Of a DNA stretch of 64,000 nt, positions 46,380-61,420 are shown in pieces; positions within the stretch are counted from its first letter, which is position 1, and each line of letters opens with the position of its first letter. The notes beneath the pieces were generated by a model. The model was not told the DNA's origin. It did no database searches and was given only the letters and a program-made list of their open reading frames with translations. The position numbers and the translations under genes were made by a program. Location of the stretch: contig NC_134988.1 in assembly GCF_050947335.1 (NCBI RefSeq), forward strand, positions 1,054,001 through 1,118,000, written 5' to 3'. The DNA is from Megachile rotundata. Taxonomy: Eukaryota; Arthropoda; Insecta; Hymenoptera; Megachilidae.

Positions 46380-48689
46380 AATCACAATCATACAATCACA
46401 ATCATACAATCACAATCATACAATCACAATCATACTTTCACAATCATAATATCACAATCATACAATCACAATCATACAATCACAGTCATACAATCACAAT
46501 CATACAATCACAATCATACTATCACAATCATACAATCACAATCATACAATCACAATCATACAATCACAATCATACAATCACAATCATACAATCGCAAGCA
46601 TACAATCACAATCATACAATCTCAATCATACAATCACAATCATACAATCACAATCTTACAATCACAATCATACTTTCACAATCATAATATCACAATCATA
46701 CAATCACAATCATACAATCACAGTCATACAATCACAATCATACAATCACAAGCATACAATCGCAAGCATACAATCACAATCAAAGAATCTCAATCATACA
46801 ATCACAATCATGCAATCACAAACATACAATCATATTCATACAATCACGATCATACAATCACAATCGTACATTCACAATCGTACAATCACAATCGCACAAC
46901 CACAATCAGACAATCACACTCATACAATCACAATCATACAATCACAATCATACAATCACAATCATACAATCACAATCATACAATCACAATCATGCAATCA
47001 CAAAAATACAATCATAATCATACAATCACAATCATACAATCGCAATCATACAATCACAATCATACAATCACAATCATACAATCACAATCATACAATCACA
47101 ATCATACAATCACAATCATACAATCGCAAGCATACAATCACAATCATACAATCTCAATCATACAATCTCAATCATACAATCACAATCATACAATCATAAT
47201 CATACAATTACAATCATACATCACAATCATAAAATCACAATCATCCAATCGCAATCATACAATCACAATCATACAGTCGCAATCATACAATTGCAATCTC
47301 CCAAATACAATCTCCCAAATACAATCATACAATCACAATCATACAATCACAATCATACAATCACAATCATACAATCACAATCATACAATCACAATCATAC
47401 AATCACAATCATACAATCGAATTCATACAATCGCAATCATACAATCACAATCATACAATCGCAATCATACAATTACAATCTCCCAAATACAATCTCCCAA
47501 ATACAATCTCCCAAATACAATCATACAATCACAATCATACAATCATAATCATACAATCACAATCATACAATCACAATCATACAATCACAATTATACTATC
47601 ACAATCATACAATCACAATCATACAATCACAATCAAACAATCACAATCATGCAATCACAATCATACATTCAAAATCATGCAATCACAATCATACAATCAC
47701 AATCATGCAATCACAAGCATACAATCATAATCATACAATCACAATCATACAATCACAATCGTACAATCACAATCGTACAATCACAATCGCACAACCACAA
47801 TCAGACAATCACAATCATACAATCACAACCATACAATCACAATCATACAATCACAATCATACAATCACAATCATGCAATCACAAAAATACAATCATAATC
47901 ATACAATCACAATCATACAATCGCAATCATACAATCACAATCATACAATCATAATCACACAATCACAATCATACAATCATAATCATACAATTACAACCAT
48001 ACATCACAATCATACAATCACAATCATACAATCGCAATCATACAATTACAATCTCCCAAATACAATCTCCCAAATACAATCATACAATCACAATCATACA
48101 ATCACAATCATACAATCACAATCATACAATCACAATCGTACATTCAAAATCATGCAATCACAACCATACAATCACAATCATGCAATCACAATCATACAAT
48201 CACAATCATACATTCAAAATCATACAATCACAATCATACAATCACAATCATGCAATCACAAAAATACAATCATAATCATACAATCACAATCATACAATCG
48301 CAATCATACAATCACAATCATACAATCATAATCATACAATCACAATCATACAATCATAATCATACAATTACAATCATACATCACAATCATACAATCACAA
48401 TCATACAATCACAATCATACAATCGCAATCATACAATTACAATCTCCCAAATACAATCTCCCAAATACAATCATACAGTCACAATCATACAATCACAGTC
48501 ATACAATCACAATCATACATTCAAAATCATGCAATCACAATCATACAATCACAATCATACAATCACAATCATACAATCATAATCATACAATCACAATAAT
48601 ACAATCACAATCGTACAATCACAATCGTACAATCACAATCGCACAACCACAATCAGACAATCACAATCATACAATCACAAACATACAAT

Positions 48690-51350
48690 CACAATCATAC
48701 AATCACAATCATGCAATCACAATCATACATTCAAAATCATGCAATCACAATCATACAATCACAATCATGCAATCACAATCATACAATCATAATCATACAA
48801 TTACAATCATATATCACAATCATACAATCACAATCATACAATCGCAATCATACAATTACAATATCCCAAATACAAACTCCCAAATACAATCATACAATCA
48901 CAATCATACAATCACAATCATACAATCACAATCATGCAATCACAATCATACAATCATATTCATACAATCACAATCATACAATCACAATCGTACATTCACA
49001 ATCGTACAATCACAATCGCACAACCACAATCAGACAACCATACTCATACAATCACAATCATACAATCACAATCATACAATCGCAATCATACAATCACAAT
49101 CATACAATCACAATCATACTTTCACAATCATACAATCACAATCATACAATCACAATCATACAATCACAATCATACAATCACAATCATACAATCGCAATCA
49201 TACAATCACAATCATACAATCTCAATCATACAATCACAATCATACAATCATGATCATACAATTACAATCATACATCACAATCATACAATCGCAATCATAC
49301 AATCGCAATCATACAATCACAATCATACAATCGCAATCATACAATTACAGTCTCCCAAATACAATCTCCCAAATACAATCATACAATAACAATCGTACAA
49401 TCACAATCATACAATCATAATCATAGAATCACAATCATACAAGTACAATCTCCCAAATACAATCGCCCAAATACAATCTCCCAAATACAATCAAACAATC
49501 ACAATCATACAATCACAATCATACAATCACAATCATACAATCACAATCATACAATCACAATCATACAATCACAATCATACAATCACAATCATACTATCAC
49601 AATCGTACAATCACAATCGTACAATCACAATCGCACACCCACAATCAGACAATCACAATCATACAATCACAATCATACAATCACAATCATACAATCACAA
49701 TCATACTTTCACAATCATAATATCACAATCATACAATCACAGTCATACAATCACAATCATACAATCACAATCATACTATCACAATCATACAATCACAATC
49801 ATACAATCACACTCATACAATCACAATCGTACAATCACAATCATACAATCACAATCATACAATCACAATCATACAATCACAATCATACAATCACAATCAT
49901 ACAATCACAATCATACAATCGCAAGCATACAATCACAATCATACAATCTCAATCATACAATCACAATCATACAATCACAATCATACAATCACAATCTTAC
50001 AATCACAATCATACTTTCACAATCATAATATCACAATCATACAATCACAATCATACAATCACAGTCATACAATCACAATCATACAATCACAAGCATACAA
50101 TCGCAAGCATACAATCACAATCAAAGAATCTCAATCATACAATCACAATCATGCAATCACAATCATACAATCATATTCATACAATCACGATCATACAATC
50201 ACAATCGTACATTCACAATCGTACAATCACAATCGCACAACCACAATCAGACAATCACACTCATACAATCACAATCATACAATCACAATCATACAATCAC
50301 AATCATACAATCACAATCATACAATCACAATCATGCAATCACAAAAATACAATCATAATCATACAATCACAATCATACAATCGCAATCATACAATCACAA
50401 TCATACAATCACAATCATACAATCACAATCATACAATCACAATCATACAATCACAATCATACAATCGCAAGCATACAATCACAATCATACAATCTCAATC
50501 ATACAATCTCAATCATACAATCACAATCATACAATCATAATCATACAATTACAATCATACATCACAATCATAAAATCACAATCATACAATCGCAATCATA
50601 CAATCACAATCATACAGTCGCAATCATACAATTGCAATCTCCCAAATACAATCTCCCAAATACAATCATACAATCACAATCATACAATCACAATCATACA
50701 ATCGAATTCATACAATCGCAATCATACAATCACAATCATACAATCGCAATCATACAATTACAATCTCCCAAATACAATCTCCCAAATACAATCTCCCAAA
50801 TACAATCATACAATCAAAATCATACAATCATAATCATACAAACACAATCATACAATCACAATCATACAATCACAATTATACTATCACAATCATACAATCA
50901 CAATCATACAATCACAATCAAACAATCACAATCATGCAATCACCATCATACATTCAAAATCATGCAATCACAATCATACAATCACAATCATGCAATCACA
51001 AGCATACAATCATAATCATACAATCACAATCATACAATCACAATCGTACAATCACAATCGTACAATCACAATCGCACAACCACAATCAGACAATCACAAT
51101 CATACAATCACAACCATACAATCACAATCATACAATCACAATCATACAATCACAATCATGCAATCACAAAAATACAATCATAATCATACAATCACAATCA
51201 TACAATCGCAATCATACAATCACAATCATACAATCATAATCACACAATCACAATCATACAATCATAATCATACATTTACAACCATACATCACAATCATAC
51301 AATCACAATCATACAATCGCAATCATACAATTACAATCTCCCAAATACAA
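48690..51350 (+). repeat. Left copy of a 4.4-kb-spaced direct duplication
   Basis: Collinear with about 53065-55770 at a spacing of 4375, then 4361, then 4417 bp. The last step reflects four extra consensus monomers before the GAATTC at 55121 compared with 50704. Private differences include ACACCC clusters: one near 49610 here, two at 53965-54067 there. The TCCCAA run at 51339 has three copies and its counterpart near 55750 has two. Confidence 0.8.
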
Positions 51351-51840
51351 TCTCCCAAATACAATCTCCCAAATACAATCATACAATCACAATCATACAA
51401 TCATAATCATACAATCACAATCATACAATCGCAATCATACAATCACAATCATACAATCATAATCATACAATCACAATCATACATCACAATCATACAATCA
51501 CAATCATACAATCGCAATCATACAAATACAATCTCCCAAATACAATCTCCCAAATACAATCATACAGTCACAATCATACAATCACAATCATACAATCACA
51601 ATCATACATTCAAAATCATGCAATCACAATCATACAATCACAATCATACAATCACAATCATACAATCGCAAGCATACAATCACATTCATACAATCTCAAT
51701 CATACAATCTCAATCATACAATCACAATCATACAATCATAATCATACAATTACAATCATACATCACAATCATACAATCGCAATCATACAATCGCAATCAC
51801 ACAATCACAATCATACAATCGCAATCATACAATAACAATC

Positions 51841-51888
51841 TCCCAAATACAATCTCCCAAATACAATCTCCCAAATACAATCTCCCAA
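51841..51888 (+). repeat. Four-copy TCCCAA run
   Basis: AATAAC-led. Matches 44921 within the segment shared by 44478-46236 and 51398-53170. Three-copy runs, not listed separately, start at 19950, 24469, 37178, 41697, 47481, 50766, 51339, 55183, 57292, 60870 and 61779. Confidence 0.93.
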
Positions 51889-52330
51889 ATACAATCATAC
51901 AATCACAATCATACAATCACAATCATACAATCACAATCATGCAATCACAATCATACAATCATAATCATACAATCACAATCATACAATCACAATCATACAA
52001 TCACAATCATACAATCACAATCACACAATCACAATCATACAATCACAATCATACATTCAAAACCATGCAATCACAATCATACAATCACAATCATGCAATC
52101 CCAATCATACAATCACAATCATACACTCAAAATCATGCAATCACAATCATACAATCGCAATCATACAATTACAATCTCCCAAATACAATCTCCCAAATAC
52201 AATCATACGATCACAATCATACAATCACAATCATACAATCACAATCATACAATCACAATCATACAATCGCATTCATACAATTGCAATCATACAATCACAA
52301 TCATACAATCGCAATCATACAATTACAATC

Positions 52331-52392
52331 TCCCAAATACAATCTCCCAAATACAATCTCCCAAATACAATCTCCCAAATACAATCTCCCAA
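52331..52392 (+). repeat. Five-copy TCCCAA run, expanded relative to its paralogs
   Basis: TCCCAA at 52331, 52345, 52359, 52373 and 52387. The paralogous runs at 45411 and 28169 have four copies with the same flanks, so one monomer was gained here or lost there. Confidence 0.95.
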
Positions 52393-53064
52393 ATACAATC
52401 ATACAATCACAATCATACAATTATAATCATACAATCACAATCATACAATCACAATCGTACATTCACAATCGTACAATCGCAATCGCACAACCACAATCAG
52501 ACAATCACACTCATACAATCACAATCATACAATCACAATCATACAATCACAATCATACAATCACAATCATACAATCACAATCATGCAATCACAAAAATAC
52601 AATCATAATCATACAATCACAATCATACAATCGCAATCATACAATCACAATCATACAATCATAATCATACAATCACAATCATACAATCATAATCATACAA
52701 TTACAATCATACATCACAATCATACAATCACAATCATACAATCGCAATCATACAATTACAATCTCCCAAATACAATCTCCCAAATACAATCATACAGTCA
52801 CAATCATACAATCACAGTCATACAATCACAATCATACATTCAAAATCATGCAATCACAATCATACAATCACAATCATACAATCACAATCATACAATCGCA
52901 AGCATACAATCACATTCATACAATCTCAATCATACAATCTCAATCACACAATCACAAACATACAATCACAATCATACAATCACAATCATGCAATCACAAA
53001 AATACAATCATAATCATACAATTACAATCATACAATCACAATCATACAATCACAATCATACAAT

Positions 53065-55770
53065 CACAATCATACAATCACAATCATGCAATCACAATCA
53101 TACATTCAAAATCATGCAATCACAATCATACAATCACAATCATGCAATCACAATCATACAATCATAATCATACAATTACAATCATATATCACAATCATAC
53201 AATCACAATCATACAATCGCAATCATACAATTACAATATCCCAAATACAAACTCCCAAATACAATCATACAATCACAATCATACAATCACAATCATACAA
53301 TCACAATCATGCAATCACAATCATACAATCATATTCATACAATCACAATCATACAATCACAATCGTACATTCACAATCGTACAATCACAATCGCACAACC
53401 ACAATCAGACAACCATACTCATACAATCACAATCATACAATCACAATCATACAATCGCAATCATACAATCACAATCATACAATCACAATCGTACTTTCAC
53501 AATCATACAATCACAATCATACAATCACAATCATACAATCACAATCATACAATCACAATCATACAATCACAATCATACAATCGCAATCATACAATCACAA
53601 TCATACAATCTCAATCATACAATCACAACCATACAATCATAATCATACAATTACAATCATACATCACAATCATACAATCACAATCATACAATCGCAATCA
53701 TACAATCACAATCATACAATCGCAATCATACAATTACAGTCTCCCAAATACAATCTCCCAAATACAATCATACAATAACAATCATACAATCACAATCATA
53801 CAATCATAATCATAGAATCACAAACATACAAGTACAATCTCCCAAATACAATCGCCCAAATACAATCTCCCATATACAATCAAACAATCACAATCATACA
53901 ATCACAATCATACAATCACAGTCATACAATCACAATCATACAATCACAATCATACTATCACAATCGTACAATCACAATCGTACAATCACAATCGCACACC
54001 CACAATCAGACAATCACAATCATACAATCACAATCGTACAATCACAATCGCACACCCACAATCAGACAATCACAATCATACAATCACAATCATACAATCA
54101 CAATCATACAATCACAATCATACAATCACAATCATACTTTCACAATCATAATATCACAATCATACAATCACAATCATACAATCACAGTCATACAATCACA
54201 ATCATACAATCACAATCATACTATCACTATCATACAATCACAATCATACAATCACAATCATACAATCACAATCATACAATCACAATCATACAATCGCAAG
54301 CATACAATCACAATCATACAATCTCAATCATACAATCACAATCATACAATCACAATCTTACAATCACAATCATACTTTCACAATCATAATATCACAATCA
54401 TACAATCACAATCATACAATCACAGTCATACAATCACAATCATACAATCACAAGCATACAATCGCAAGCATACAATCACAATCAAAGAATCTCAATCATA
54501 CAATCACAATCATGCAATCACAATCATACAATCATATTCATACAATCACGATCATACAATCACAATCGTACATTCACAATCGTACAATCACAATCGCACA
54601 ACCACAATCAGACAATCACACTCATACAATCACAATCATACAATCACAATCATACAATCACAATCATACAATCACAATCATACAATCACAATCATGCAAT
54701 CACAAAAATACAATCATAATCATACAATCACAATCATACAATCGCAATCATACAATCACAATCATACAATCACAATCATACAATCACAATCATACAATCA
54801 CAATCATACAATCACAATCATACAATCGCAAGCATACAATCACAATCATACAATCTCAATCATACAATCTCAATCATACAATCACAATCATACAATCATA
54901 ATCATACAATTACAATCATACATCACAATCATAAAATCACAATCATCCAATCGCAATCATACAATCACAATCATACAGTCGCAATCATACAATTGCAATC
55001 TCCCAAATACAATCTCCCAAATACAATCATACAATCACAATCATACAATCACAATCATACAATCACAATCATACAATCACAATCATACAATCACAATCAT
55101 ACAATCACAATCATACAATCGAATTCATACAATCGCAATCATACAATCACAATCATACAATCGCAATCATACAATTACAATCTCCCAAATACAATCTCCC
55201 AAATACAATCTCCCAAATACAATCATACAATCACAATCATACAATCATAATCATACAATCACAATCATACAATCACAATCATACAATCACAATTATACTA
55301 TCACAATCATACAATCACAATCATACAATCACAATCAAACAATCACAATCATGCAATCACAATCATACATTCAAAATCATGCAATCACAATCATACAATC
55401 ACAATCATGCAATCACAAGCATACAATCATAATCATACAATCACAATCATACAATCACAATCGTACAATCACAATCGTACAATCACAATCGCACAACCAC
55501 AATCAGACAATCACAATCATACAATCACAACCATACAATCACAATCATACAATCACAATCATACAATCACAATCATGCAATCACAAAAATACAATCATAA
55601 TCATACAATCACAATCATACAATCGCAATCATACAATCACAATCATACAATCATAATCACACAATCACAATCATACAATCATAATCATACAATTACAACC
55701 ATACATCACAATCATACAATCACAATCATACAATCGCAATCATACAATTACAATCTCCCAAATACAATCT
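53065..55770 (+). repeat. Right copy of the 4.4-kb-spaced direct duplication
   Basis: Order of variants as in 48690-51350. It contains the double CpG cluster 53965-54067, the ACTTTC and ATAATATC units near 54135 and 54373, and the AAAGAATCTC monomer near 54483. Its right part also begins the 2.1-kb tandem duplication that starts at about 54735. Confidence 0.8.
53965..54067 (+). repeat. Double CpG cluster
   Basis: Related copies near 49610, 59690 and 63330 keep only one CGCACACCC unit. The pair has therefore contracted or expanded between paralogs. Confidence 0.9.
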
Positions 55771-56830
55771 CCCAAATACAATCATACAATCACAATCATA
55801 CAATCACAATCATACAATCACAATCATACAATCACAATCGTACATTCAAAATCATGCAATCACAACCATACAATCACAATCATGCAATCACAATCATACA
55901 ATCACAATCATACATTCAAAATCATACAATCACAATCATACAATCACAATCATGCAATCACAAAAATACAATCATAATCATACAATCACAATCATACAAT
56001 CGCAATCATACAATCACAATCATACAATCATAATCATACAATCACAATCATACAATCATAATCATACAATTACAATCATACATCACAATCATACAATCAC
56101 AATCATACAATCGCAATCATACAATTACAATCTCCCAAATACAATCTCCCAAATACAATCATACAGTCACAATCATACAATCACAGTCATACAATCACAA
56201 TCATACATTCAAAATCATGCAATCACAATCATACAATCACAATCATACAATCACAATCATACAATCGCAAGCATACAATCACATTCATACAATCTCAATC
56301 ATACAATCTCAATCATACAATCACAATCATACAATCATAATCATACAATTACAATCATACATCACAATCATACAATCACAATCATCCAATCACAATCATG
56401 CAATCACAATCATACATTCAAAATCATGCAATCACAAACATACAATCACAATCATGCAATCACAATCATACAATCATAATCATACAATCACAATAATACA
56501 ATCACAATCGTACAATCACAATCGTACAATCACAATCGCACAACCACAATCAGACAATCACAATCATACAATCACAATCATACAATTACAATCATACAAT
56601 CACAATCATACAATCACAATCATACAATCACAATCATACAATCACAATCATGCAATCACAATCATACATTCAAAATCATGCAATCACAATCATACAATCA
56701 CAATCATGCAATCACAATCATACAATCATAATCATACAATTACAATCATATATCACAATCATACAATCACAATCATACAATCGCAATCATACAATTACAA
56801 TATCCCAAATACAAACTCCCAAATACAATC
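54735..56830 (+). repeat. 2.1-kb tandem duplication, first copy
   Basis: Followed directly by its duplicate. The spacing is 2095 bp near 54990 (TTGCAATCTCCC unit at 54993 versus 57088) and 2109 bp from the GAATTC at 55121 (versus 57230), one extra monomer in the second copy. The left limit falls in a run of consensus monomers, so it is uncertain by several monomers. Confidence 0.82.
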
Positions 56831-58940
56831 ATACAATCACAATCATACAATCACAATCATACAATCACAATCATACAATCACAATCATACAATCACAATC
56901 ATACAATCACAATCATACAATCGCAAGCATACAATCACAATCATACAATCTCAATCATACAATCTCAATCATACAATCACAATCATACAATCATAATCAT
57001 ACAATTACAATCATACATCACAATCATAAAATCACAATCATCCAATCGCAATCATACAATCACAATCATACAGTCGCAATCATACAATTGCAATCTCCCA
57101 AATACAATCTCCCAAATACAATCATACAATCACAATCATACAATCACAATCATACAATCACAATCATACAATCACAATCATACAATCACAATCATACAAT
57201 CACAATCATACAATCACAATCATACAATCGAATTCATACAATCGCAATCATACAATCACAATCATACAATCGCAATCATACAATTACAATCTCCCAAATA
57301 CAATCTCCCAAATACAATCTCCCAAATACAATCATACAATCACAATCATACAATCATAATCATACAATCACAATCATACAATCACAATCATACAATCACA
57401 ATTATACTATCACAATCATACAATCACAATCATACAATCACAATCAAACAATCACAATCATGCAATCACAATCATACATTCAAAATCATGCAATCACAAT
57501 CATACAATCACAATCATGCAATCACAAGCATACAATCATAATCATACAATCACAATCATACAATCACAATCGTACAATCACAATCGTACAATCACAATCG
57601 CACAACCACAATCAGACAATCACAATCATACAATCACAACCATACAATCACAATCATACAATCACAATCATACAATCACAATCATGCAATCACAAAAATA
57701 CAATCATAATCATACAATCACAATCATACAATCGCAATCATACAATCACAATCATACAATCATAATCACACAATCACAATCATACAATCATAATCATACA
57801 ATTACAACCATACATCACAATCATACAATCACAATCATACAATCGCAATCATACAATTACAATCTCCCAAATACAATCTCCCAAATACAATCATACAATC
57901 ACAATCATACAATCACAATCATACAATCACAATCATACAATCACAATCGTACATTCAAAATCATGCAATCACAACCATACAATCACAATCATGCAATCAC
58001 AATCATACAATCACAATCATACATTCAAAATCATACAATCACAATCAGACAATCACAATCATGCAATCACAAAAATACAATCATAATCATACAATCACAA
58101 TCATACAATCGCAATCATACAATCACAATCATACAATCATAATCATACAATCACAATCATACAATCATAATCATACAATTACAATCATACATCACAATCA
58201 TACAATCACAATCATACAATCGCAATCATACAATTACAATCTCCCAAATACAATCTCCCAAATACAATCATACAGTCACAATCATACAATCACAGTCATA
58301 CAATCACAATCATACATTCAAAATCATGCAATCACAATCATACAATCACAATCATACAATCACAATCATACAATCGCAAGCATACAATCACATTCATACA
58401 ATCTCAATCATACAATCTCAATCATACAATCACAATCATACAATCATAATCATACAATTACAATCATACATCACAATCATACAATCACAATCATCCAATC
58501 ACAATCATGCAATCACAATCATACATTCAAAATCATGCAATCACAAACATACAATCACAATCATGCAATCACAATCATACAATCATAATCATACAATCAC
58601 AATAATACAATCACAATCGTACAATCACAATCGTACAATCACAATCGCACAACCACAATCAGACAATCACAATCATACAATCACAATCATACAATTACAA
58701 TCATACAATCACAATCATACAATCACAATCATACAATCACAATCATACAATCACAATCATGCAATCACAATCATACATTCAAAATCATGCAATCACAATC
58801 ATACAATCACAATCATGCAATCACAATCATACAATCATAATCATACAATTACAATCATATATCACAATCATACAATCACAATCATACAATCGCAATCATA
58901 CAATTACAATATCCCAAATACAAACTCCCAAATACAATCA
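56831..58940 (+). repeat. 2.1-kb tandem duplication, second copy
   Basis: Collinear with the preceding 2.1 kb through to the CAAACTCCC unit (56812 versus 58921). A base change is visible near 58048, where CAGACAATC replaces the CATACAATC seen near 55939. Beyond about 58990 the sequence follows 48.9 kb instead. Confidence 0.82.
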
Positions 58941-58944
58941 TACA

Positions 58945-61420
58945 ATCACAATCATACAATCACAATCATACAATCACAATCATACAATCACAATCATGCA
59001 ATCACAATCATACAATCATATTCATACAATCACAATCATACAATCACAATCGTACATTCACAATCGTACAATCACAATCGCACAACCACAATCAGACAAC
59101 CATACTCATACAATCACAATCATACAATCACAATCATACAATCGCAATCATACAACCACAATCATACAATCACAATCATACTTTCACAATCATACAATCA
59201 CAATCATACAATCACAATCATACAATCACAATCATACAATCACAATCATACAATCACAATCATACAATCGCAATCATACAATCACAATCATACAATCTCA
59301 ATCATACAATCACAATCATACAATCATGATCATACAATTACAATCATACATCACAATCATACAATCGCAATCATACAATCGCAATCATACAATCACAATC
59401 ATACAATCGCAATCATACAATTACAGTCTCCCAAATACAATCTCCCAAATACAATCATACAATAACAATCATACAATCACAATCATACAATCATAATCAT
59501 AGAATCACAATCATACAAGTACAATCTCCCAAATACAATCGCCCAAATACAATCTCCCAAATACAATCAAACAATCACAATCATACAATCACAATCATAC
59601 AATCACAATCATACAATCACAATCATACAATCACAATCATAGAATCACAATCATACAATCACAATCATACTATCACAATCGTACAATCACAATCGTACAA
59701 TCACAATCGCACACCCACAATCAGACAATCACAATCATACAATCACAATCATACAATCACAATCATACAATCACAATCATACAATCACAATCATACTTTC
59801 ACAATCATAATATCACAATCATACAATCACAGTCATACAATCACAATCATACAATCACAATCATACTATCACAATCATACTATCACAATCATACAATCAC
59901 AATCATACAATCACACTCATACAATCACAATCGTACAATCACAATCATACAATCACAATCATACAATCACAATCATACAATCACAATCATACAATCACAA
60001 TCATACAATCACAATCATACAATCGCAAGCATACAATCACAATCATACAATCTCAATCATACAATCACAATCATACAATCACAATCATACAATCACAATC
60101 TTACAATCACAATCATACTTTCACAATCATAATATCACAATCATACAATCACAATCATACAATCACAGTCATACAATCACAATCATACAATCACAAGCAT
60201 ACAATCGCAAGCATACAATCACAATCAAAGAATCTCAATCATACAATCACAATCATGCAATCACAATCATACAATCATATTCATACAATCACGATCATAC
60301 AATCACAATCGTACATTCACAATCGTACAATCACAATCGCACAACCACAATCAGACAATCACACTCATACAATCACAATCATACAATCACAATCATACAA
60401 TCACAATCATACAATCACAATCATACAATCACAATCATACAATCACAATCATGCAATCACAAAAATACAATCATAATCATACAATCACAATCATACAATC
60501 GCAATCATACAATCACAATCATACAATCACAATCATACAATCACAATCATACAATCACAATCATACAATCACAATCATACAATCGCAAGCATACAATCAC
60601 AATCATACAATCTCAATCATACAATCTCAATCATACAATCACAATCATACAATCATAATCATACAATTACAATCATACATCACAATCATAAAATCACAAT
60701 CATACAATCGCAATCATACAATCACAATCATACAGTCGCAATCATACAATTGCAATCTCCCAAATACAATCTCCCAAATACAATCATACAATCACAATCA
60801 TACAATCGAATTCATACAATCGCAATCATACAATCACAATCATACAATCGCAATCATACAATTACAATCTCCCAAATACAATCTCCCAAATACAATCTCC
60901 CAAATACAATCATACAATCAAAATCATACAATCATAATCATACAAACACAATCATACAATCACAATCATACAATCACAATTATACTATCACAATCATACA
61001 ATCACAATCATACAATCACAATCAAACAATCACAATCATGCAATCACCATCATACATTCAAAATCATGCAATCACAATCATACAATCACAATCATGCAAT
61101 CACAAGCATACAATCATAATCATACAATCACAATCATACAATCACAATCGTACAATCACAATCGTACAATCACAATCGCACAACCACAATCAGACAATCA
61201 CAATCATACAATCACAAGCATACAATCACAATCATACAATCACAATCATACAATCACAATCATGCAATCACAAAAATACAATTATAATCATACAATCACA
61301 ATCATACAATCGCAATCATACAATCACAATCATACAATCATAATCACACAATCACAATCATACAATCATAATCATACATTTACAACCATACATCACAATC
61401 ATACAATCACAATCATACAA
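58945..61420 (+). repeat. Segment paralogous to about 48880-51316
   Basis: The order of variants matches at a spacing of about 10062 to 10118 bp. This covers the ATGCAATC unit (58998 versus 48936), the single ACACCC cluster near 59700, the AAAGAATCTC monomer near 60230, the ATACAAACAC unit near 60950, and the CATTTACAACC unit near 61378 versus 51273. The match breaks at about 61420, where GCAAGC units replace the TCCCAA run seen at 51339. Confidence 0.78.

Larger units (their letters stand above)
30178..47418 (+). repeat. 18.49-kb superduplication, second copy (17.24 kb)
   Basis: Collinear with 11690-30177. Net changes seen: loss of one monomer between about 33.0 and 34.1 kb; loss of 1246 bp at about 36915-36931; and gain of one ATACAATCGCAATC monomer at 43707-43720. 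Base differences look sparse, which suggests a fairly recent event or ongoing homogenisation. After 47418 this copy shows CGAATTC where the first copy has a consensus monomer leading into the next unit. Confidence 0.88.
51398..53170 (+). repeat. Segment paralogous to 44478-46236
   Basis: The rare ATACAAATAC unit at 51521 matches the one at 44601 (spacing 6920 bp). The spacing becomes 6934 bp after the TCCCAA run at 52331, which has five copies against four at 45411. The match ends at about 53170, where this copy continues into TTACAATCATATATC while 46236 continues into consensus monomers. The segment sits between the two 4.4-kb copies. Confidence 0.8.
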
